64,000 nt of DNA. Origin: Skermanella sp. TT6. GTDB lineage: Bacteria > Pseudomonadota > Alphaproteobacteria > Azospirillales > Azospirillaceae. Location of the stretch: positions 2,887,501 through 2,951,500 of the forward strand of contig NZ_CP067420.1 of NCBI RefSeq assembly GCF_016653635.2, read 5' to 3'. How positions within the stretch are numbered: the stretch's first letter is position 1; every line of letters begins with the position of its first letter. The notes under the pieces were generated by a model. That model was not told where the DNA came from. It did no database searches and saw only the letters and a list, made by a program, of their open reading frames with translations. The translations under genes were made by a program, and so were the position numbers. Positions 25,844 through 34,302 of this stretch are shown piece by piece.

Positions 25844-26918
25844 AATTCCATCCCCCGGTCACGAAACACCCATATCCAAGTCCCCCGTCTTCTCCGTCGT
25901 GCAGGCTGGGCGAGCCGAGCGCGCCGTCCTCTCCCCGCCGGAAGAAGTAGACGCTGCCGGCAGGCGCCAGGAATCGGGTCGCCTTCGGCCCATCGAGCGC
26001 CAAGTCCCAGCCGGAGACCGCCGGCGCCGGCCCGACCGACGCGGCCAGGGGTTTCCAGTCGCGCCCGTGCCAGCCGCCGGCCAGGAAGGCCGGAGTGGTG
26101 AGCACGGCCAGCGGTCCTCCGGCCGCCGCCACCGGGCCGGAGGGCCAACCGATCGGCTGTGAGGATACCTCGCAGGCGACATGCCGCCCTTCTCCGCCCC
26201 ATCGCAGCAGGTGCATTTCCCTCAGCAACTCGGCGGCGGCGGGGGTCAGGCCCGCGACTTCGGCGATGAATCCGACACCTTCCTCCAGTCGGAGGAAGCC
26301 GTTGGTGAAGATCATCCCCTCGGCGGCCGTGTTGCTCCCTCCCGAGACAGCGATGCCCGAGCGGGTCTCGACCTGGAAGAGATCCGAAGGCTTGACGAAG
26401 TGTTCGCCGCCCGGAACCCCGCCATCGAGATAGGCGCGCAGGCCGTCCAACGTGACGAAACCGCCCGCAGGTTCGGTGCGGGTCCGTGTCCGCATCCAGA
26501 GCGGGTGCAATCGCGGACCCGGCGCGGTCGTCCAGCCCGGCAGGTCGCCGTCCAGGGGATCGAGCCGGAAGATTTCCTGTCCCCCTTTCTCACGATGCAG
26601 GGTCGAAGGCGTGGGCACGACCGGCTGTCCGTCCAGCGCCAGCCAGGGTCCGCGCAAGGCCATCGAAGCGGCGCAGGCCAGCGTTCCGCCCTGCGCCGCC
26701 AGGGCGTCGGCGAATCCCTGCCCTGCCTGGACACTCCGCGTCAGACGTCGGAAGTCGCAGCCGAGCCGGGCCAGCAGGTGGGAGCGCAAGGCGCCGGCCA
26801 GCGTCTGCGGCATAGGGAGCCCGGATTCGAGGCGTGCGCCCGCGTCGAACGACCGGCCGTCGCGGAAAAAGAGAAGGTCCAGCGGCGTCAGGTAGAGCGT
26901 CAGGGTGGTTTCGGTCAT
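25836..26918 (-). CDS. cmr3: Type III-B RAMP protein Cmr3 (Cas5 group)
   Basis: Cas5-type subunit that holds the 5' handle of the crRNA and binds Cas10. It has 360 residues. The N-terminus LYLTPLDLLFFRDGRSFDAG is the classic Cmr3 opening. PMPQTLAGALRSHLLARLG follows, and the C-terminus has a glycine-rich stretch (GEDGGLGYGCFVTGGWN). It starts 9 bases after the cas10 stop, in the same operon, and overlaps cmr4 at its end. Confidence 0.88.
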   Translation of the reverse strand: MTETTLTLYLTPLDLLFFRDGRSFDAGARLESGLPMPQTLAGALRSHLLARLGCDFRRLTRSVQAGQGFADALAAQGGTLACAASMALRGPWLALDGQPVVPTPSTLHREKGGQEIFRLDPLDGDLPGWTTAPGPRLHPLWMRTRTRTEPAGGFVTLDGLRAYLDGGVPGGEHFVKPSDLFQVETRSGIAVSGGSNTAAEGMIFTNGFLRLEEGVGFIAEVAGLTPAAAELLREMHLLRWGGEGRHVACEVSSQPIGWPSGPVAAAGGPLAVLTTPAFLAGGWHGRDWKPLAASVGPAPAVSGWDLALDGPKATRFLAPAGSVYFFRRGEDGALGSPSLHDGEDGGLGYGCFVTGGWNYA

Positions 26919-26927
26919 GGCAAACCC

Positions 26928-29369
26928 TCAGGCATCCCGGCCGCGAGCGATGAAGCCGGCGCTCTGGCACAGCAGCACGAAATCGCGGAAGGCGCCGGGG
27001 CGGTGCGGACCTTCCCGGTAGGCGGCATAGTGGCCGGCGATCCGGCGCCCCGCCCCCTCCGCATCACCGTTCCCGAGCAGCCTGCGGGTATCGGTATCCG
27101 ACCGATCGACCTGCCGTCGGATCTCGGCTTCGACGGCTTCGGGCGGCAGCGGGGAAAGGGTGCTCTCCAGCCGGCGGAGCCGGTAGGCCCAACGATCGGA
27201 GGCACCTCCGACGAACGCATCGACCAGTTCGCCGATCCAGCCGGCGTCGGCCCAGCGCGCCACGGCCTGGGCGCGTTCGCCGGAGCGCCGGAGCACGGTC
27301 AGCGCCAGCCGGTTCCGTCCGGCGGACTTGGCCGCCTTCTCGGCTTGACGGGCGGCTGCCAGCACGGCCCGCAGATCCTCCTTGTGGTGCGCCAGGACGA
27401 TCCCGGCGGAGAGACTGGCGCGCGGCCCCAGGGTCAAGCGGTCGCAACGATCGTCGGGAAGGCGGAACCATCCCTCGTGCCGGGCGGCATTGCCGTCGGT
27501 CAGCGCCCCTCCGAACGCATCCCGCAGGCGCTTGGCGCAGGCGAGCGCGCGGCGCGCCGGAAGGAACGCGAGCACGTCGTCGCCGCCGGCATAGACGAGC
27601 GTGCCCGCTTCATCCTTCACGACATGCGGCGCGATGTGCCCGGAAAAACCCGCCAGCGCCTCCGACAGGGCCGCCTGCCATTGGGGGCCGACGGGGCTCC
27701 GGATCTCCAGCGCCTTCCTCGCCTCGTCGTCCAGCCCGTCGCACAGGAACGCGGGCAGGATCTCTCCCAAGGCCGGCGCCTTGCGGCCGGACAGCCAATC
27801 GCCCATGTTATCGCCGTCCATCAGGACGACCGCGTAATAGGTCGGCACGGGATTGTCCGGCCGATCCCGCTCGGCCTTGATCTGCTGCCATATCGCTGGC
27901 GGGACCAGATCGTCGTCGTCGCCGTCGCCAGGGTCGGCCACCGGACGACGGCGGTGCAGCCATTGGCCGGACCACCCCGCGGACCCGTCCTGCCAAGGCA
28001 GTTCCGTCCGGCCCAGCCATTCCCGAGCCGCGACCGTCGCGGTATCGGGAAAGCGCATGCTCGGCCGGTCTATTCCCAGCCGCCGGGCCAGCCCGGCCGG
28101 CATGACGAAGCGCTTGACCAGCGACGGCGCGCAGAAACGCTCGCCTCGGCGAAGGCGGACGCCATCGATTCGCACCTTCTCCGCCACCGCTCTCCAGAAA
28201 GCTTCGTTACCGTCGCGGTCGTCCGGTCCCATCCGTTCCCATGTGCCGAGCAGCGTGCATTTCGCCGGATGCCGGCTTCCGGCCGCCTCTTCGCCGCCGC
28301 CGGCCTGTACGGGGCGAACACTCCGGGCGGCTTCCAGGACGCGCCCAACCAGTTCCACCCGGGCTTGCCAGGCACTTGCTTCTCCCTCCCGCAGGGACTT
28401 GCACGCTTCTTCCGGGAGGGCGGCGAGAAGCTGCCGGATCGCCTGCCGGCCGGGCCATAGATCCTGCTGCCCGGCAGCGCCGAGCAATCGGGCCAAGCGG
28501 TCGTCGTCCGCCGTGTCGGGCACGACGACGGCCCGGATATCGAGCATGGCGTCGATCTGGCGATCCCACCTCCGGTCCCAGCCAGGAAAGTCGCCGCCGA
28601 TCTTGGCATCGATGACTTGGCGTACGAGATCCGCCATTTCCCGCAATGCCGCGCGGGCGGCAGCCTCGCATTCGCGGGCGAGCTCAACCGCCTCGGCCCC
28701 GTCGCCGCCCCACGGTATCGAGGCGAGGAACCGATGCGGCAACCCGGCCACCATCGCCGCGCCCGCCGCTTCGGGAACACCGAGCCACCGATCCATCAGC
28801 GGATTGCCCCGCAGGACCGGAAAGATCAGGGCCGTCGGTCCATGGCGGACGAGGACCGGCTCCATCGCGCGGAAAGCCAACCATGACAGCAGCGTGCTTC
28901 CGGTCCAGAGGTCGCGGAGCGAGCGCGCGGCGGCGATCATGGATTGCACCGGGCCGAGCACGACCGACAGCAGCGCCGAATGTTCCCCGCCCGCCTCCAT
29001 GGCGGCGCGGCGGGCAGCGAGATCCGCTTCCTGCCAGACGGTATGGGTAGGATAGGTATCGTCGGCGGCGACCCAGAGAACATCGGGGTTGCCGGCGGCT
29101 GCGACGGCCTCGGGAAGGTGCCGCCAGAGCGAGAGGAACATGTCCTTCCCGCCGGCCGCGCCATCGGATGAGCGGCCGACCGCCGTTCGAATCCTGTCGG
29201 CTTCCTCGGCGATCAGCCTCCCGGCCGAAGCCGGGTCGGGATGCCGGCGCCGGGCGCCCCCGAACGGGTGCAGGTGGAAGTGATCCCCAGCATCCCCGGT
29301 GCCGACATCCGCCCTGCCGGAACGGCCCAGCGCGGTCAGCCACGATCCCAAGGCGTGATGCCGACCCAT
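26928..29369 (-). CDS. cas10: Cas10/Cmr2, type III-B large subunit, GGDD intact
   Basis: Large subunit and signalling enzyme of the Cmr complex, which makes cyclic oligoadenylate when target RNA is bound. It has 813 residues. The family segment LGPVQSMIAAARSLRDLW is near residue 131. CTLLGTWERMGP and ERFCAPSLVKRF follow in the middle. The Palm domain has LMDGDNMGDWLSG and the catalytic YAGGDDVLAF, with GGDD at 595-598. The first 130 residues show no HD motif, and the N-terminus looks about 50 residues shorter than in full-length Cmr2, so ssDNA cutting is unlikely. It is the first gene of the operon, with an AT-rich region upstream. Confidence 0.9.
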   Translation of the reverse strand: MGRHHALGSWLTALGRSGRADVGTGDAGDHFHLHPFGGARRRHPDPASAGRLIAEEADRIRTAVGRSSDGAAGGKDMFLSLWRHLPEAVAAAGNPDVLWVAADDTYPTHTVWQEADLAARRAAMEAGGEHSALLSVVLGPVQSMIAAARSLRDLWTGSTLLSWLAFRAMEPVLVRHGPTALIFPVLRGNPLMDRWLGVPEAAGAAMVAGLPHRFLASIPWGGDGAEAVELARECEAAARAALREMADLVRQVIDAKIGGDFPGWDRRWDRQIDAMLDIRAVVVPDTADDDRLARLLGAAGQQDLWPGRQAIRQLLAALPEEACKSLREGEASAWQARVELVGRVLEAARSVRPVQAGGGEEAAGSRHPAKCTLLGTWERMGPDDRDGNEAFWRAVAEKVRIDGVRLRRGERFCAPSLVKRFVMPAGLARRLGIDRPSMRFPDTATVAAREWLGRTELPWQDGSAGWSGQWLHRRRPVADPGDGDDDDLVPPAIWQQIKAERDRPDNPVPTYYAVVLMDGDNMGDWLSGRKAPALGEILPAFLCDGLDDEARKALEIRSPVGPQWQAALSEALAGFSGHIAPHVVKDEAGTLVYAGGDDVLAFLPARRALACAKRLRDAFGGALTDGNAARHEGWFRLPDDRCDRLTLGPRASLSAGIVLAHHKEDLRAVLAAARQAEKAAKSAGRNRLALTVLRRSGERAQAVARWADAGWIGELVDAFVGGASDRWAYRLRRLESTLSPLPPEAVEAEIRRQVDRSDTDTRRLLGNGDAEGAGRRIAGHYAAYREGPHRPGAFRDFVLLCQSAGFIARGRDA

Positions 29370-29480
29370 TATTACCTCGATGTTGAATTAATTGATGAGA
29401 ATCAGAGATCAATTATGTCCTTAGTAGTATGCAATTGTTTAAAATATATTACGATATGGAGCGATGGTTTGTGGGCGGAT
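29370..29480 (-). promoter_or_regulatory. AT-rich promoter region of the cas10 operon
   Basis: About 100 bases directly upstream of cas10 are strikingly AT-rich in a GC-rich genome. They hold an inverted repeat AATTGAT / ATCAATT (29390-29396 and 29408-29414) with an 11-base centre, and the stretch TTTAAAATATATTACGATAT near 29438-29457. This is the likely promoter and possible operator of the Cmr operon. I could not fix the -35 and -10 boxes. Confidence 0.5.
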
Positions 29481-29537
29481 CACTGGCGAAAGCCAGCGGC
29501 CCGATGCACTCGGGCCAGCGGCGCCATCACCCGACCC

Positions 29538-29661
29538 GATCCCACGCCCGCCGCCTTTGGACGTAAGTCGCAGCCACCGTGCGGTCGCCCCGCTGGGGCA
29601 TCAGAACGAGCAGTTCCTCGTTCAGGTCGCCGGCCACCGTCTCCATCCGGAGCGCCATGGC
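29538..29661 (-). pseudogene. Decayed copy of the guaD 3' end
   Basis: On the minus strand this reads AMALRMETVAGDLNEELLVL and, further on, DRTVAATYVQ and RAWDR. It aligns without gaps to the C-terminal 42 codons of the intact guanine deaminase at about 30645-30770, with roughly 30 of 42 residues identical. There is no start codon and no upstream part of the gene. The fragment and the intact gene flank CRISPR array 2 and its leader as diverged direct repeats about 1.1 kb apart. Confidence 0.8.
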
Positions 29662-29725
29662 CGACTTCCATCGGCATCATCACGCAAGTCCCGGCTGCGT
29701 CGGACGAGACGGTCAAATGCTCCCT

Positions 29726-30292
29726 GTTTCGCTCCCCCCATTGGGCGGGGCGGTAGTCGCAAGATCTTGCTGTATTGATCGGATGCGCAGATTTGCGCAG
29801 GTGGTTTCCAATCCCCTCATCAACGGGGCGGTAGTCGCAAGGGATCATGGTTGAAATCCTGATCAGGCTCTAACCGGGCCGGTTTCAATCCCCTCATCAG
29901 CGGGGCGGTAGTCGCAAGAAGGGTTAGACGGGCGGGATGGGAAACGAAAACCGGGTTTCAATCCCCTCATCAGCGGGGCGGTAGTCGCAAGGTTCGCCGG
30001 CCGCATCGTCACGCTGTCCCCAGTCGTCCGGTTTCAATCCCCTCATCAGCGGGGCGGTAGTCGCAAGGATGCGGCACGATAAGCGCATCCACACCCCCTG
30101 GTTCACGTTTCAATCCCCTCATCAGCGGGGCGGTAGTCGCAAGCCCGTGGATCGTCCGCCTTGTTGGCGAGGACATCATCGTGTTTCAATCCCCTCATCA
30201 GCGGGGCGGTAGTCGCAAGTGGGCCAATCACCATCGATCAACTTATGACCCGAGTGTTTCAATCCCCTCATCAGCGGGGCGGTAGTCGCAAG
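29726..30292 (-). CRISPR. CRISPR array 2, 8 repeats, read leftward
   Basis: There are eight repeats, starting at 29726, 29804, 29882, 29955, 30031, 30107, 30183 and 30256, with seven spacers of 36-40 bp. The repeat is the same 37-mer as in array 1, except that it ends GTAGTCGCAAG instead of GTAGTCGCGAG in every copy. The two leftmost copies are degenerate: the first has several changes and an insertion, and the second has one inserted C and one G-to-A change. These mark the trailer end, so transcription runs leftward, from the leader at 30293 onward toward the cas10 operon. crRNAs would carry the ATTGAAAC handle and be shared with the same Cmr complex. Confidence 0.96.
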
Positions 30293-30505
30293 GGCGGGGG
30301 TCCGAAACCGATGCTGCCTCAACGGCTTATCCCCCATGGAATCGTAACCTCCACTCATCGGCAGGCCATCGGCAAGCCTTGGGCAGCTTGGTCAGGGCAA
30401 AATATCAACAGAATCAAAGATCCGACCCCGATCGTAACCTCCCTGGGAAAACGACCTTCCCCGAGGTTACGTCAACGGTTCCCGCCGTCAGCGCGGCGTC
30501 GCAGC
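30293..30505 (-). promoter_or_regulatory. Leader of CRISPR array 2
   Basis: 213 bases homologous to the leader of array 1 (211 bases). The shared blocks are AAAATATCAACAGAATCAAA, CGATCGTAACCTC and CGAGGTTACGTC. The ATCGTAACCTC motif occurs near 30342 and 30431, and its inverse near 30461, in the same order and spacing as in leader 1. It probably holds the array promoter and the integration signals. Confidence 0.8.
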
Positions 30506-30562
30506 TTACCGGATCGGGTAGGTCAGGTGAACAGGTTTTTCCACCGTCACGGCCGGGTAGAT
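30506..30562 (-). pseudogene. C-terminal remnant of a second cas2
   Basis: On the minus strand the last codons read TVEKPVHLTYPIR and stop at 30506. They match the end of the intact Cas2 (TVEKPVHQTYLIL). As at array 1, the remnant lies directly on the outer side of the leader. Upstream of it only a few further codons (IYPAV) can be related to Cas2, and then the guaD 3' end begins. So array 2 once stood beside its own cas2. Confidence 0.75.
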
Positions 30563-30611
30563 CCGCCACCGCCCCGAAGACGCTCCCCCGGCCCCAGACG
30601 CCCCGCCCCGC

Positions 30612-31973
30612 TCAGACCGCCCCCACCATCCCCATTCCCCCGTCCCGGTCCCACGCCCGCCGCCCCTGGACATAGGTCGCGGCGACCGCACGGTCGTCGC
30701 CAAGAGTCATCAGGACGAACAGCTCCTCCTCCAGGTCGCCGTCCACCGTCTCCATCCGGTGCGCCATGGCGGGCGTGGCCCGCGCGTCCAGCACCGCGAG
30801 ATCGGCGAAGCAGCCGGGTTCGATCGTGCCGATGGTGCCGCCCAGCCCCAGGCTGAGGGCGTTCCCGCGCGTCATCATGTGGAAGGCCGACAGCGCCGGC
30901 AGGTTCTGCCCGCCGAGCTGGAGCACCTTGTAGCCCTCCGCCGCCGTGCGCAGCATGGAATAGCTGGTGCCGCCGCCGACGTCGGTGGCGACCGACACCC
31001 GCACCGGGTCCCGGCCGCGCGCCAGCCGCTCCAGGTCGAACAGCCCGCTGCCGATGAACAGGTTGGAGGTCGGGCAGAACACCGCGACCGACCGGCTCTC
31101 CGACAGACGGCGGACCTCGTCGTCCTCCAGATGGATGCAGTGGCCGAACAGCGAGCGCTCGCCCAGCAGCCCGTAACGATCATAGACGTCGGTATAGTGG
31201 CGGGCATCCGGGAACAGGCCGCGCACCGTCTCGATCTCCTTCAGGTTCTCGGACAGGTGGGTCTGCATGTAGACGCCGGAGAATTCCCGGTTCAGCGCCC
31301 CCGCCGCCTCCAGCTGCGCCTCGGTCGAGGTGATCGCGAAGCGTGGGGTCACGGCGTAGAGCTGCCGGCCCCGGCCGTGCCAGCGCCCGATCAGCGCCCG
31401 GCTCTCGTCATAGCCCGATTGCGCCGTGTCGCGCAGGCCCGGCGGCGCGTTGCGGTCCATCATCACCTTGCCGGCGATCATGGCGGTCCCGCGCCGCTCC
31501 GACTCCGCGAACAGGGCTTCGACCGAACCCGGATGCACGGTCGCGTAGACCACCGCCGTGGTCGTGCCGTTGCGCAGCAGCTCGTCCAGGAAGAAGCTGG
31601 CGTTGCGGGCCGCGTGATCGGGGTCGGCGAAGCGCTGCTCCTCGACGAAGGTGTATTTGTTCAGCCATTCCAGGAGCTGCGCGCCGTAGGACGCGATCAC
31701 CTGGGTCTGGGGGAAATGGATGTGGGTGTCGATCAGCCCGGGCACGATCAGCCCGTGCGGGTGATGGTCCACCGGCGTTCCCGGCGGCAGGCCGGGCAGC
31801 AGCGACCGGGCCTCGCCGACTTCCGCGATCCTGCCGTCCCGAACCACCACCAGCCCGTCGTCGATCAGGCGGTAGCTCGCCGTGTCGCCCGGCCCGGACG
31901 GCTCGGCGGTGAAGCTCAGCAGCCGACCGCGGATCGCCTTCGGCTCCGGCGCCGATCCTGCCATGTCCCTCAT
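30612..31973 (-). CDS. guaD: Guanine deaminase
   Basis: Zinc amidohydrolase that turns guanine into xanthine and ammonia in purine salvage or breakdown. It has about 453 residues. The metal site starts with LIDTHIHFPQTQ (HxH). A further metal histidine is in MQTHLSEN and another in GHCIHLEDDE, and the metal Asp is in VSVATDVGGGTSYSM. The C-terminus carries the usual amidohydrolase strand (ADLAVLDARATP). ATG 31973 is preferred over a TTG further up; ATG 31964 is also possible. It follows puuD by 36 bases on the same strand, so the two probably form an operon. Confidence 0.9.
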   Translation of the reverse strand: MRDMAGSAPEPKAIRGRLLSFTAEPSGPGDTASYRLIDDGLVVVRDGRIAEVGEARSLLPGLPPGTPVDHHPHGLIVPGLIDTHIHFPQTQVIASYGAQLLEWLNKYTFVEEQRFADPDHAARNASFFLDELLRNGTTTAVVYATVHPGSVEALFAESERRGTAMIAGKVMMDRNAPPGLRDTAQSGYDESRALIGRWHGRGRQLYAVTPRFAITSTEAQLEAAGALNREFSGVYMQTHLSENLKEIETVRGLFPDARHYTDVYDRYGLLGERSLFGHCIHLEDDEVRRLSESRSVAVFCPTSNLFIGSGLFDLERLARGRDPVRVSVATDVGGGTSYSMLRTAAEGYKVLQLGGQNLPALSAFHMMTRGNALSLGLGGTIGTIEPGCFADLAVLDARATPAMAHRMETVDGDLEEELFVLMTLGDDRAVAATYVQGRRAWDRDGGMGMVGAV

Positions 31974-32009
31974 CCTTTCGCCATCCCTCAAAGACAATAA
32001 TCCTATATC

Positions 32010-33206
32010 CTAATTCGCGCGGTTGGTCCAGGCCGCCAGCACGCGCCGTTCCTCCGGCGTGATCATGGTGATGTTGCCCGGCGGCATGGCGTCGGACAAC
32101 ACGGCTTGCAGGCGGATCTGCCCGGCGTGGCGTTGGATCTCCTCCGGCGTGTCCAGCCGGACGCCGCGCGGCGGCGCGGGCAGGCCCTCCCACGCGGGCA
32201 TCTCGGCATGGCACATGCTGCAGCGGGTCAGGATCACCTCCTCGGCCTGGGCGAACTCGACCGGCTCGGCCCCATTGCCGGTGGCGGCCACCGCGTCGGC
32301 GTTGGGGCCCAGCGCGCTCAGCCAGATGATGCCCGCGACACCCGCGACCGCGACGCCCCAGGTCCACCACGGCGTCGGCTTTCCGGCGTGGCGGCTGTTG
32401 AAGAAGTGGCGGATCGTGGCGCCGACCACCAGCACCAGGGCGACGATCTCCGGGACATGGCCGGTCCCGAAGGCCAGCGGATAGTGGTTGCTGACCATCA
32501 GGAAAAGCACCGGCAGCGTCAGGTAGTTGTTGTGCATGGAGCGCTGCTTGGCCTCCTTGCCCAGGGCCGGGTCGGGCGAGCGCCCGGCCAGCAGGTCGGC
32601 GACGACCTTCTTCTGGTTGGGGATGATGGTGTGCGCGACGTTGGCCGCCATCATGGTGCCGATCAACGCGCCGACCTGGAGCATGGCGCCCCGCCCGCTG
32701 AACACTTCCGAGAAGCCCCAGGCCGCCAGCACCAGCAGGGCGAAACCGGTCAGGATCAGCGCCGTGTCGTTGCGGCCGACCGGCGACTTGCACAGCCGGT
32801 CGTAGACGACCCAGCCGAGGACCAGCGAGCCGGCGCTGATCGCGATCGCCTGCCACTGGGACAGCTCCATCACGGTCTGGTCGGTCAGGAACAGGTCGGC
32901 GCCGCGGTAATACAGCACGACCAGCAGGAAGAACCCGCTGATCCAGGTCGCATAGGCCTCCCATTTGAACCAGGTGAGTTCGTCGGGCATTTGCGCCGGG
33001 GCGACGTTATACTTGACCATGTGGTAGAAGCCGCCGCCGTGGATCTGCCACGCCTCGCCGTGGGTGCCCTTGGGCAGACCCTCGCGCCGGCGCAGGCTGG
33101 CGTCGAGATGCACGAAGTAGAAGGACGATCCGATCCACGCTATCGCCGTGATGACATGGAGCCACCGCAGCATGAAATTCACCCATTCCCAAACGATCGC
33201 GTCCAT
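32010..33206 (-). CDS. puuD: Membrane-bound urate oxidase PuuD with cytochrome c domain
   Basis: Membrane urate hydroxylase that oxidises urate and passes electrons to the respiratory chain through a fused cytochrome c. It has 398 residues. About eight membrane helices come first, with the typical start FMLRWLHVITAIAWIGSSFY and the motif YHMVKYNVAP. The C-terminal haem c domain has CSMCH near residue 331 and the axial methionine region AMPPGNITMI. Together with guaD downstream it covers guanine-to-urate breakdown steps, though xanthine dehydrogenase is not in the window. Confidence 0.92.
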   Translation of the reverse strand: MDAIVWEWVNFMLRWLHVITAIAWIGSSFYFVHLDASLRRREGLPKGTHGEAWQIHGGGFYHMVKYNVAPAQMPDELTWFKWEAYATWISGFFLLVVLYYRGADLFLTDQTVMELSQWQAIAISAGSLVLGWVVYDRLCKSPVGRNDTALILTGFALLVLAAWGFSEVFSGRGAMLQVGALIGTMMAANVAHTIIPNQKKVVADLLAGRSPDPALGKEAKQRSMHNNYLTLPVLFLMVSNHYPLAFGTGHVPEIVALVLVVGATIRHFFNSRHAGKPTPWWTWGVAVAGVAGIIWLSALGPNADAVAATGNGAEPVEFAQAEEVILTRCSMCHAEMPAWEGLPAPPRGVRLDTPEEIQRHAGQIRLQAVLSDAMPPGNITMITPEERRVLAAWTNRAN

Positions 33207-33378
33207 CTCGCCTCTCCGCTGTTCCCCGCCCGCCCCCTTGCCGTTGGATGCGGTGCGGCATGAACGGTAAACGCGTTCGCGCCGGCCGGGAAGCGGGGCC
33301 GTGCGGCAGGACCTTCAAAGAAATCGGAAAGATCGGGCGCGCCGCCGCGGCGGCTCCGGACAGGAAAGGGTAGCGGGC

Positions 33379-34302
33379 GTGTCACTGCTCGAGAACATGC
33401 GGACCTTCGTTCGGGTCGTGGACATGGGCAACCTGTCGGCCGCCGGCCGCAGCCTCCGCATGTCGCCGGCGGTGGTCAGCCACCGCATCCAGCAGCTGGA
33501 GCAGCATCTGGGCGTGCGCCTGCTCAACCGGACCACCCGCCAGCTCCAGCCGACCGAGCACGGCCACATCTTCTACCGCGACTGCCTGGAGGTTCTGGAC
33601 GCGGTCGAACGGGCCGAGACCAACCTGGCCTCCGCGACCGGCGTGCCGTCGGGCAGCCTGAGGGTGACCGCGCCGCTGGGGTTCGGCCGCCGCGTGCTGG
33701 GGCCGATGATCCCCCGGTTCCGCGAGGCCTTTCCCCTGGTCGATGTCCGCCTGAGGCTGTCCGACCACCTGATCGATCTGCTGCACGAGGCGGTGGACGT
33801 GGCGATCCGCATGGCGGTGCTGCGCGACAGCGCCTTCGTCGTGCGCAAGATCGCGGACTGCCCCCGCGTGCTGTGCGCCGCCCCGGCCTATCTCGACGCC
33901 GCCGGCGAGCCGGAGCGGCCGGAGGACCTGACCGGCCACAACTGCCTGTTGCTGCGCTTTCCAGGCTCCCAGCAGTACCAGTGGAGCCTGAACACGGCGG
34001 ACGGACCCGCCAAGGTCGCGGTGTCCGGCAGCTTCGACGCCGACTATGGCGAGGTGCTGACGGACTGGCTGCTGGACGGCCAAGGCATCGCCATGAAGCC
34101 GGTATGGGAGGTGGCCGAACATCTCCGCAGCGGCGCGCTCCGCGTCGTCCTGCCGGATTTTCCGCCGGAACCGGCCGTCCTCGCCGTGCTCTATCCGCAC
34201 CGCACCCTGCTTCCGGCCAAGGCCCGGGCCTTCGCCGACTTCGTCGTGACCGAGACCCGGGCGGCGCTGGCCGACGTGCTGGACTACGCCCCCCGGGCCT
34301 GA
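33379..34302 (+). CDS. LysR-family transcriptional regulator
   Basis: LysR-type regulator with an N-terminal winged HTH (LSAAGRSLRMSPAVVSHRIQ, about residues 17-36) and a C-terminal effector-binding domain of about 200 residues. It has 307 residues. Start is GTG 33379, chosen because GGAAAGGG lies eight bases upstream and the HTH sits at the usual distance. It diverges from puuD-guaD, so it may control purine breakdown; LysR genes often regulate the divergent neighbour. It overlaps the convergent cysteine desulfurase gene by 19 bases. Confidence 0.85.
   Translation: MSLLENMRTFVRVVDMGNLSAAGRSLRMSPAVVSHRIQQLEQHLGVRLLNRTTRQLQPTEHGHIFYRDCLEVLDAVERAETNLASATGVPSGSLRVTAPLGFGRRVLGPMIPRFREAFPLVDVRLRLSDHLIDLLHEAVDVAIRMAVLRDSAFVVRKIADCPRVLCAAPAYLDAAGEPERPEDLTGHNCLLLRFPGSQQYQWSLNTADGPAKVAVSGSFDADYGEVLTDWLLDGQGIAMKPVWEVAEHLRSGALRVVLPDFPPEPAVLAVLYPHRTLLPAKARAFADFVVTETRAALADVLDYAPRA

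Noticed and set aside
18214-30292. Reading the arrays in the plus direction
   Set aside because: The ATTGAAAC handle, the degenerate left-end repeats and the conserved right-side leaders all point to leftward transcription.
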